Below are positions 1 to 5,032 of a stretch of 5,032 nucleotides of DNA, piece after piece (position 1 is the stretch's first letter; each line of letters starts with the position of its first letter). Below the pieces are notes generated by a model that was not told the origin of the DNA, did not search any database, and worked only from the letters and a program-made list of their open reading frames with translations. The stretch is from Chlamydiia bacterium. GTDB lineage: Bacteria > Chlamydiota > Chlamydiia > Chlamydiales > FEN-1388. A program made the position numbers and the translations under genes. The stretch is from the NCBI GenBank assembly GCA_003170575.1, contig PMZB01000116.1, positions 1 to 5,032 on the forward strand, in the 5' to 3' direction.

Positions 1-52
1 CTTTTTGATAAGTTTTACCTAAATGATCAACAAAAATAAAGAAACCTAATAA

Positions 53-59
53 AAGGAGG
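53..59 (+). promoter_or_regulatory. Strong Shine-Dalgarno site of the 69-1061 gene
   Basis: AAGGAGG lies nine bases before the ATG at 69, a near-perfect anti-16S match at good spacing. It supports ATG 69 over the second in-frame ATG at 78. No convincing promoter is visible in bases 1-52: TTGATA at 5-10 resembles a -35 box, but nothing resembling a -10 box lies 16-18 bases downstream. Confidence 0.85.
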
Positions 60-68
60 AATACTTCA

Positions 69-1061
69 ATGAACCCAATGCAAGGAACCTCACCCTTCTT
101 ACAAGGGCAGGAGCTGGTTTTTGCCGGAACCCCACTCCACTCCACCCCGATATCCATGTCTCTTCCACCTTCCAAAGAAACCGTTATGAACCATTTTCGG
201 GAGTATGTTGAACAAACCATAAGCTATTCATCTGTTGAGTACGATGAAGCTCTGATTTTTGTAAGACAGGGAGAGCATTTCTTAAACAGTTTGCGACGCG
301 GCCAATTGCAAAACGCGACTCAAGAAGAAAGAAGAAACTATATTATCCCATGGACCTGGTTTTTGATATATAAGGCGTGCGCTAAGGGAGAGAGCTTCTT
401 ACAAGGTATGATTGTGTTTGAAGATCCCAAGCACGAGGTTGCCAACTTCTTTAGCCCTGCAGCATCACCCAGACTTTCAAGTCATTATCCTGATCGCGTG
501 GAAGGAGAGAATTATGGCATAGATCAGCCATCCAAACTTCCCTATGGGTTTCATACGGTTTTATTCGGTAAATTAAAAGTTCCCGATGGAGAAGGTGAGT
601 GGACATTTATGAAACCAGAAAACTATGGACTAGAATCTACTGGTGAATTTCTTTTACACACAATTGACTATTGTAAGTTCAGATGTTTGAAAACATGTGC
701 TTTCTCTTTTGTTAAGTTTGGTCGCGATGAACATCTGAAGGAACAATTTGTGGAAGATGGATTAAGGATGCAAAGCGCTGGCTTCCACATCAATCCTCAA
801 ACTGTTAAAGAATGGGGGATTGCTGGCATGTTCCCTGCAATTTCCCCATATATAAAATCGCCTGAATCAATCCCCTCTTTACGACCTAATCAAAAGGAGG
901 CATTGTATCTCTTTCTTCGTTCTGTTAAGTCGCATGATTGGATTCAGATACGAAGTGGGAAAGAGGTGGTTCTATCGGAAAAAGCAGATCCATACAAAGA
1001 AAACCTGCTCTCACTCTTTTCACTCCTGAAGAAGGACCCTGAAGTGGATTCTCCTCTATAA
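69..1061 (+). CDS. Hypothetical protein, 330 aa, unrecognised family
   Basis: I do not recognise a characterised family. The first 35 or so residues are rich in Ser, Thr and Pro and look disordered, with no signal peptide. Residues 36-110 look helical and end in an aromatic stretch (PWTWFLIY, 94-101). A central part looks like a folded domain, with SSHYPDR near 137-143, PYGFHTVLFGKL at 158-169 and TFMKPENYGL at 179-188. No membrane segment is evident, so it is probably soluble. The disordered N-terminus would fit a type III secretion substrate if the host is chlamydial, but that is inference. The start is fixed by a strong Shine-Dalgarno site. The gene ends with TAA at 1059-1061, and a coiled-coil reading frame continues immediately in another frame (1043-1216), so this may be a shortened version of a longer protein. 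It converges on prfC and shares no operon with any gene in view. The gene call is secure; the function is unknown. Confidence 0.85.
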   Translation: MNPMQGTSPFLQGQELVFAGTPLHSTPISMSLPPSKETVMNHFREYVEQTISYSSVEYDEALIFVRQGEHFLNSLRRGQLQNATQEERRNYIIPWTWFLIYKACAKGESFLQGMIVFEDPKHEVANFFSPAASPRLSSHYPDRVEGENYGIDQPSKLPYGFHTVLFGKLKVPDGEGEWTFMKPENYGLESTGEFLLHTIDYCKFRCLKTCAFSFVKFGRDEHLKEQFVEDGLRMQSAGFHINPQTVKEWGIAGMFPAISPYIKSPESIPSLRPNQKEALYLFLRSVKSHDWIQIRSGKEVVLSEKADPYKENLLSLFSLLKKDPEVDSPL

Positions 1062-1216
1062 CTGTAAAAGTTATTTCCGTTCAAGAATTGACAGGCATCA
1101 AAGAAGAATTGAAAGCATTACGCGAGGAGAGTGCCCGTCGTGATGAGGAGTATGCTCGTGAAATGAAGGCTCTGTACGATCTTCTCGCACAGCAATTGAG
1201 TCGTATGAAAATCTAA
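1043..1216 (+). pseudogene. Out-of-frame coiled-coil tail of the upstream gene, or separate microprotein
   Basis: The frame is open from just after a TGA at 1040-1042 to a TAA at 1214-1216 and overlaps the last codons of the 330-aa gene. From about 1064 it encodes VKVISVQELTGIKEELKAL, then a Glu/Arg-rich helix including RRDEEYAREM and LLAQQLSRMKI. This low-complexity, heptad-like composition is typical of a real coiled coil and unlikely in random sequence. There is no ATG before the helix. The only usual start is TTG at 1088, which would give 42 residues, and no Shine-Dalgarno site precedes it. The upstream gene reads GAT-TCT-CCT-CTA-TAA; removing one CT from its CT-rich end would give D-S-P-I-T-V-K and join the two frames smoothly. 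I therefore favour a frameshifted C-terminal tail (natural mutation, phase-variable tract or sequencing error) over an independent gene. No classical slippery heptamer is visible in the overlap. Confidence 0.5.
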
Positions 1217-1234
1217 AAACAATAGCAAAGCGGT

Positions 1235-1259
1235 TCAAGGCCCTTGAAGCACATCAAGG
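1235..1259 (-). terminator. Possible prfC terminator with alternative hairpins
   Basis: Directly after the prfC stop codon the word TCAAGG / CCTTGA occurs three times in alternating orientation (1235-1240, 1242-1247, 1254-1259). The middle copy can pair with either neighbour: a 6-bp stem with a 6-base loop next to the stop codon, or TTCAAG-GCC-CTTGAA just beyond. On the minus strand the only T-run (TTTTT) comes about 14 bases later, so this is not a classical intrinsic terminator. Its place between convergent gene ends makes a 3'-end role plausible, perhaps for both strands. Confidence 0.35.
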
Positions 1260-2864
1260 TTAATATTTTATATCGATAAATTGAAAGGTTGGGTTTCCCC
1301 TAATAGCATATTCCTTTTCCCATTGAGTACCGAACAAAACTATATGTTTATCCCATCTGTCTTTGACAAGGATTGAATTGGTTGTTTTTTTATACGTTGT
1401 TTCATCTCCGATAATCCAAGCGCTACATTGATAAGGTAAAAGGGTTAAGCGAGTTTCTACTTGATATTCATCCTGTAAACGGTATTGCAGAACTTCAAAT
1501 TGCAGCTTTCCCACAGCCCCATAAATCAAATCGTTAAATTGGTCCTCACCATGTAAAATTTGAATAGCGCCTTCTTCTGCAAGCTGCCTGACACCTTTAT
1601 CAAAAGATTTCCTTTTGTTAACGTCTTTGGGCGTAAGTGTTGCGAAAAATTCAGGCTGAAATTGAGGAAGAGGCTTAAAATCAAAACCTCCAGCTAGGGA
1701 AACTGTATCCCCAATGAAAAAGCTGCCTGGATTAATGACTCCAATGATATCGCCAGCAAAGGCAGTATCTACAACTGTCCTTTCACCAGCAAACATACTG
1801 TGGGGCCTTGAAAGCCGAATATCTCGTTTAAGTCGATGGTGCTTTACGACAATATCCTTTTCGAATTGACCAGAACAAATGCGCAAGAAAGCTAGGCTAT
1901 CTCGGTGCTTGCGATCCATATTTGATTGTACTTTAAAAACATACCCACTGAATGAGGTGGTAACAGGATCGATAAAAATTTCTTTCCCATTTTGAACATC
2001 TGCTAGACGCCCACGAGGAGAAGGGGCAAGGTGAATAAAAGTATCAAAAAAAGGTTCAATCCCAAAATTGGTCATGGCAGAGGCAAAAAAAACGGGGGTT
2101 ACACATCCCCCTAGAAAGTCTTCTTTGTTAAAAGTATTACCAGCAGCTTCAAGCAGAGTGAGCTCACCCTTTAACGTATCAAACTCTGTACAGCCAATGA
2201 GACTCACAACCTGTTCATCCTCTAAAGAGAATTGGCTCATAAGAGCTCGTTGGGCCCCTCCTTCAGTTGAGCGGGTGAAAAGTAAACACTTATTTATGAA
2301 TCGGTCATAGACGCCACAAAATTGTTTTCCCAATCCAATCGGCCAATTGTAAGCGTACGATTGAATTTTCAAAGCAGATTCTACTTCATCCATGAGATCC
2401 AGTGGGTCGCGTCCTGGCAGGTCCATTTTATTAATAAATGTCAGAACCGGAATTTTTCGGAGACGGCAGACTTCAAAGAGTTTACGCGTCTGCTTTTCAA
2501 CCCCTTTTGCCGCATCAATGACCATAATGGCGCAATCCGCTGCCGTAAGTGTACGATACGTATCTTCTGAAAAATCCTCGTGACCAGGCGTATCAAGGAT
2601 ATTTATCACAACATCTTTATAGACGAATTGCATGGCTGAGGCTGTGATGGAAATCCCTCTTTCCTGTTCCATAGACATCCAATCAGAAGCTGCTAATTTT
2701 CGCCCTTTACGACCGCGTACCATGCCCGCTGTGCGGAGCTTTCCGGAATAGAGAAGTAATTTCTCTGTAAGGGTAGTCTTGCCGGCGTCAGGATGGCTAA
2801 TGATTGCAAAGGTCCGACGATTAGAGATTTGCTCTGACAGGTATGATTCTAAATGATTTTCCAT
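1260..2864 (-). CDS. prfC: Peptide chain release factor 3 (RF3), translational GTPase
   Basis: RF3 is the cytoplasmic GTPase that helps remove RF1 and RF2 from the ribosome after the finished peptide is released. The protein is 534 residues from the ATG at 2864, against 529 in E. coli. The GTPase domain shows the P-loop SHPDAGKTT (23-31), the switch I block SDWMSMEQERGISIT (60-74), DTPGHEDFSEDTYRTLTA (91-108), NKMD (145-148) and an SA-type G5 motif (SAM, 262-264). The beta-barrel domain II follows (SGYVFKVQSNMDRKHRD, 306-322), then the RF3 C-terminal domain with GAVGKLQFEVLQYRL (449-463). The DTPGHEDFSEDTYRTLT block and SDWM motif set RF3 apart from EF-G and other GTPases. A TTG 48 bases upstream would extend the frame by 16 residues, but that TTG is the first half of a near-consensus -35 box and the extension does not look like RF3. 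The ATG start gives ESYLSEQISNRRTFAIISHP, aligning well with the E. coli N-terminus. No Shine-Dalgarno site precedes the ATG. The gene looks intact. Confidence 0.97.
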   Translation of the reverse strand: MENHLESYLSEQISNRRTFAIISHPDAGKTTLTEKLLLYSGKLRTAGMVRGRKGRKLAASDWMSMEQERGISITASAMQFVYKDVVINILDTPGHEDFSEDTYRTLTAADCAIMVIDAAKGVEKQTRKLFEVCRLRKIPVLTFINKMDLPGRDPLDLMDEVESALKIQSYAYNWPIGLGKQFCGVYDRFINKCLLFTRSTEGGAQRALMSQFSLEDEQVVSLIGCTEFDTLKGELTLLEAAGNTFNKEDFLGGCVTPVFFASAMTNFGIEPFFDTFIHLAPSPRGRLADVQNGKEIFIDPVTTSFSGYVFKVQSNMDRKHRDSLAFLRICSGQFEKDIVVKHHRLKRDIRLSRPHSMFAGERTVVDTAFAGDIIGVINPGSFFIGDTVSLAGGFDFKPLPQFQPEFFATLTPKDVNKRKSFDKGVRQLAEEGAIQILHGEDQFNDLIYGAVGKLQFEVLQYRLQDEYQVETRLTLLPYQCSAWIIGDETTYKKTTNSILVKDRWDKHIVLFGTQWEKEYAIRGNPTFQFIDIKY

Positions 2865-2883
2865 AAGTGCTTTTTTTGAAATG

Positions 2884-2912
2884 AGTATACTAAAATAATA
2901 TGTTACCGTCAA
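2884..2912 (-). promoter_or_regulatory. Sigma-70-type promoter of prfC
   Basis: Reading the minus strand, TTGACG (2912-2907), a 17-base AT-rich spacer and TATACT (2889-2884) match the TTGACA-N17-TATAAT consensus at 10 of 12 positions. Transcription would start near 2877, giving a leader of about 12-14 bases (A-rich, no Shine-Dalgarno site) before the ATG at 2864. The -35 box begins 26 bases past the stop codon of the upstream RING-ankyrin gene, so prfC can be transcribed independently of it. Confidence 0.75.
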
Positions 2913-2937
2913 TTCATTACAACTCTATCTCGAGCTT

Positions 2938-4518
2938 CTATTGAGGAGTGCTTTTGGCAACCTCGCTGGTGAGAGAGTTGACGATATCTTGCCTCTCTTT
3001 AATGATCTCACTCCTCTTTGTTTCCATAGGATCGGGATGCGAATTATAAAAACAGGTAAGGTCTTCCAATTTCTTTTTGGCATATTCGAGCAGGCTTAAG
3101 CCTTTATATCGAATTGACAGGTCAGCTCCGGCCTGTACAAGAATCTTCACGTTTTCTAACTTTCTTCGGCCTATTGCCCTCGCAATCGGCGTTCCTTTAC
3201 CTAACCACACTTTGTTGATAACCTCTTTTGCTCCGTGATCTAACAGGAGATGGAGCAAGGCTGTATAATCGCTGCCTGCAACCCTATGAAGAGCCATTTC
3301 CATCTCAGCTTCGTTGATAAATACACTGTCATTAAAGAGTTTTTGTACCACTTTAAAAAGCCCATTGCAAGCTGCCGGGACGAACAGGGAATTGCCGAAG
3401 TCGTCTTTCGTTGATGTGTTCGCTCCGCGTTTGATGAACAAGCGTGCAAGCGCTTCATGGCCGGCTAACACCGCCTCAAAGAGGGGGGTTCTTCCAAAAG
3501 GTCCTCGTTCGTCTAAAGGGGCCTTGGCAGCAATGAGAAGCTTACCTATTTGTCTGCTGCCCGATTGTGCGGCCGCTCTTATTGGGGTCGCTCCATGGAG
3601 GGGGTTATGGTCCCGGATTTTCCAATACCATTCATCCTCTTGGTCTTTAGGGCTCAGGTCGTTCTGGATGTTGGGATTGGCGCCATGATCCAGCAGAAAC
3701 CGTACACTCTCACTTTGACCACACCCACAAACTCTGTAGAGAGGAGAAATCCCGTCTACAAGTTCATTCACCAGATTTGGCGAGGAGGAAACTACATAGG
3801 CTGCAACGCTCAACTCTCCTTTTTCGAGGGCGAGAGTGAATAGGCGAGCTTGGGAAGGGAGCTCATCGACTTTGCAAATAATTCTATTTAATGAGTCAAT
3901 TTTTGAGATAAGTTCTTCGAGTTCAGGACAGCGCATACCTTCTGTGAATTTCTGCTGACAACCTGGACACTCTTTTTCCGACGCAGAAGCATAACATGTT
4001 TCGTGAAGAAAGTGCCGGCATTCTGGGATTCTAATGACGGGTGCGGCAAGAAATTTTTTGCAGGACGCACAAGGAATCCCAAACGGTCTGGAAGACAGAG
4101 AACTCTTCGGATGAAGACTACGCTCTAAAATCTCAAACATTTCTTTTTTTCCACTCATCCTCTCAAATTTGGCTTGATCAGCACTAATAGCTTCTCCGAT
4201 GAACTCGATTTCTTCTTCTGTCGCACCCCTCATTGAGAGAGGTGATTTTCGTGATTTCAATAAGGATTCAATTAACCCGCAGACCCCTTCAACGTCACCC
4301 GGCTTCAACAATCTTTGCATGTTGAATCCTGTTTCCAAATCTTTCCAGCTAAAAGCCATTTTGCCGATATATCCAAAATGGGTCTTTCTCTGATTATATC
4401 CCTTGTCTGCCCCGAAACAGTCCGAGTCCGTTTGATAGGCTACAACCCTTCCAGCAAATTCGGCTGCGTCGTACCAAGTGATAACTGGTTGGAATTCCAA
4501 CTCATTCAGTGAACTCAT
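2938..4518 (-). CDS. RING-H2 finger plus ankyrin-repeat protein, candidate host-directed E3 ubiquitin ligase
   Basis: The 526-residue protein has three parts. Residues 1-145 form an N-terminal region I do not recognise, without a signal peptide or membrane segment. Residues 150-187 hold all eight ligands of a RING-H2 finger: C150, C153, C167, H169, H172, C175, C184 and C187, spaced C-x2-C-x13-C-x-H-x2-H-x2-C-x8-C-x2-C, with the usual Pro after the seventh ligand (CPGC). Residues from about 224 to 483 are ankyrin repeats. The clearest begin at 255 (DGISPL, LLDHGANPN), 308 (HGATPI), 341 (FGRTPLFEA, GHEALARLFIKRGAN) and 440 (GKGTPI, LVQAGADLS), with weaker ones at 224, 374 and 407. An acidic, aromatic insert (about 287-307) interrupts the array. 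The C-terminus (484-526) is charged and helical. RING fingers recruit E2 enzymes and ankyrin repeats bind protein partners, so a ubiquitin ligase acting inside a eukaryotic host is the natural reading; secretion is inferred. Typical E2-contact residues are incomplete: the residues after C150 are Ala-Ser, no Trp lies between C175 and C184, and Gln188 replaces a linchpin Arg. Activity is therefore uncertain. ATG 4518 is supported by AAGGAG five bases upstream. Confidence 0.9.
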   Translation of the reverse strand: MSSLNELEFQPVITWYDAAEFAGRVVAYQTDSDCFGADKGYNQRKTHFGYIGKMAFSWKDLETGFNMQRLLKPGDVEGVCGLIESLLKSRKSPLSMRGATEEEIEFIGEAISADQAKFERMSGKKEMFEILERSLHPKSSLSSRPFGIPCASCKKFLAAPVIRIPECRHFLHETCYASASEKECPGCQQKFTEGMRCPELEELISKIDSLNRIICKVDELPSQARLFTLALEKGELSVAAYVVSSSPNLVNELVDGISPLYRVCGCGQSESVRFLLDHGANPNIQNDLSPKDQEDEWYWKIRDHNPLHGATPIRAAAQSGSRQIGKLLIAAKAPLDERGPFGRTPLFEAVLAGHEALARLFIKRGANTSTKDDFGNSLFVPAACNGLFKVVQKLFNDSVFINEAEMEMALHRVAGSDYTALLHLLLDHGAKEVINKVWLGKGTPIARAIGRRKLENVKILVQAGADLSIRYKGLSLLEYAKKKLEDLTCFYNSHPDPMETKRSEIIKERQDIVNSLTSEVAKSTPQ

Positions 4519-4523
4519 AAATG

Positions 4524-4529
4524 CTCCTT
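4524..4529 (-). promoter_or_regulatory. Shine-Dalgarno site of the RING-ankyrin gene
   Basis: On the minus strand AAGGAG is followed by CATTT and then the ATG at 4518, a spacing of five bases. It fixes the start codon and indicates that the gene is translated. Confidence 0.8.
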
Positions 4530-4550
4530 AATTTTATTGCGCTTTGAGAG

Positions 4551-4579
4551 CTTGTATTTTTTTTTAATGGCCATTGCAA
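4551..4579 (-). promoter_or_regulatory. Weak candidate promoter of the RING-ankyrin gene
   Basis: On the minus strand TTGCAA (4579-4574) and TACAAG (4556-4551) are separated by 17 bases that include a run of nine A. Each hexamer matches consensus at four of six positions. A start near 4544 would give a leader of about 25 bases that includes the Shine-Dalgarno site. The palindrome AATGGCCATT (4566-4575) overlaps the spacer and could be an operator, but at ten bases it may be chance. Confidence 0.3.
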
Positions 4580-4731
4580 AACTCTGCTAAAAACAGATTT
4601 TCCCTAGTTGAAAAAAGGGACCACGCCATTTTAAAACAGTTGAAGCTAAAAAGTATATCGATGAATTAAGGCTTTAGATTTTGAAAAAAGTAACATGAAC
4701 AAACCTTAGCTTCGATAGTCAAAGCTGGTCG
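4580..4731. other. Intergenic stretch without a convincing gene
   Basis: AT-rich sequence between the promoter region of the RING-ankyrin gene and the stop codon of the next minus-strand frame. It holds a weak hairpin just after that stop codon (AGCTT paired with AAGCT, 4708-4726), with a run of six T on the minus strand about 19 bases further on, too far for a standard terminator. A 21-codon open stretch on the plus strand (4612-4674) has no start codon or ribosome binding site. Confidence 0.5.
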
Positions 4732-4980
4732 TCACAGTGGATTCCATCTATGTTTCTTATACTCTTTAAGTAACCCTAAAGCTGTTGGAGTCCCAACTGA
4801 ATTCAAGTATCTGGTAATTTCCCGTTCAATAGTTGAAATTTTATCTGATTGAAGAGAAGGACTAAGACCTAGGTCAAACCGTTCGCTAAGACCTCGAAAT
4901 ATTTCATTAGTCTCTGTAATTATGGAATTACACTCTTGCACCAGCATTTGCCGTTCTGTATTCTCACAACTTAAACTCAT
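4732..4980 (-). CDS. Small hypothetical protein or 3' end of a larger gene
   Basis: From ATG 4980 this frame encodes 82 residues, mostly predicted helical, with a charged C-terminal part (STIEREITRYLNSVGTP followed by LLKEYKKHRW). There is no signal peptide, membrane segment or recognisable motif. The frame does not close upstream: it is open from 4981 to the window edge, encoding 17 more codons that include LATPHCLEASQGKK. The ATG has only a weak, distant purine match (CAGGGAA, about 11 bases upstream). It could therefore be a small complete gene or the tail of a gene starting outside the window. It lies about 210 bases upstream of the RING-ankyrin gene on the same strand, with no clear terminator between them. 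Function is unknown, and coding status is likely but not certain. Confidence 0.5.
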   Translation of the reverse strand: MSLSCENTERQMLVQECNSIITETNEIFRGLSERFDLGLSPSLQSDKISTIEREITRYLNSVGTPTALGLLKEYKKHRWNPL

Positions 4981-5032
4981 TTCTGTTTTTTTTCCCTGAG
5001 AAGCTTCTAGACAATGTGGCGTAGCCAGACAG

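Noticed and set aside
894..903. Internal AAGGAGG followed by TTG, resembling a second translation start
   Set aside because: It encodes an ordinary Gln-Lys-Glu-Ala-Leu segment within the 330-aa protein, the spacing to TTG is only two bases, and no distinct protein begins there.
2068..2583. Plus-strand open frames of 63-82 codons opposite prfC
   Set aside because: They are antisense to conserved RF3 coding sequence, with compositions typical of reverse-complement frames.
2865..2912. 16-residue N-terminal extension of RF3 from a TTG start
   Set aside because: The extension has no counterpart in E. coli RF3 and its DNA is occupied by a near-consensus promoter.
3314..3688. 124-codon plus-strand open frame opposite the ankyrin repeats
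   Set aside because: It lies fully antisense to the clearly coding RING-ankyrin gene and has no plausible ribosome binding site or recognisable protein features.
4601..4620. TCCCT / AGGGA inverted repeat
   Set aside because: The stem is only five base pairs with a ten-base loop, easily expected by chance.
4612..4677. Plus-strand stretch encoding KKGPRHFKTVEAKKYIDELR before a stop, possibly a gene remnant
   Set aside because: Although protein-like, it is only 21 codons, has no start codon or ribosome binding site, and I cannot link it to any family.
1..5032. CRISPR arrays, tRNA or rRNA genes, insertion sequences
   Set aside because: I saw no regularly spaced repeats, tRNA-like cloverleaf or TTCRANY arm, rRNA signature or transposase motif on either strand.

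Overview
The window holds four or five genes of a moderately AT-rich bacterial genome. Only one is a universal bacterial gene: prfC (release factor 3), on the minus strand. Just upstream of it on the same strand is a 526-residue protein that joins a complete RING-H2 zinc-binding pattern to an ankyrin-repeat array, an architecture typical of eukaryotes. Such proteins are most often carried by bacteria that live inside eukaryotic cells. My best guess is an amoeba-associated, Chlamydia-like organism (order Parachlamydiales or similar); Legionella-like or other intracellular lineages remain possible. This is inferred from architecture, not from a sequence search.

Layout, left to right. A hypothetical 330-residue protein (69-1061, +) has a strong Shine-Dalgarno sequence. 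Just past its stop, in another reading frame, lies an uninterrupted stretch encoding a charged coiled coil (1043-1216, +). It looks like the gene's own C-terminal tail knocked out of frame, or else a separate microprotein. At 1235-1259, between the convergent gene ends, three copies of a 6-base word in alternating orientation can form two mutually exclusive hairpins. prfC runs from 2864 down to 1260. A near-consensus promoter (TTGACG, 17 bases, TATACT) sits in the 73 bases between it and the RING-ankyrin gene (4518 down to 2938), and in the N-terminal extension that a TTG start would give. It is strong evidence for the ATG start at 2864. After about 200 bases with no convincing gene, a short minus-strand reading frame (4980 down to 4732) ends; it stays open to the window edge and may be the 3' end of a larger gene.

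The genes do not form an obvious pathway. prfC appears to have its own promoter, although no terminator separates it from the RING-ankyrin gene, so read-through is possible. The most interesting element is the RING-ankyrin protein, a candidate host-directed ubiquitin ligase, followed by the split reading frame at the end of the first gene.
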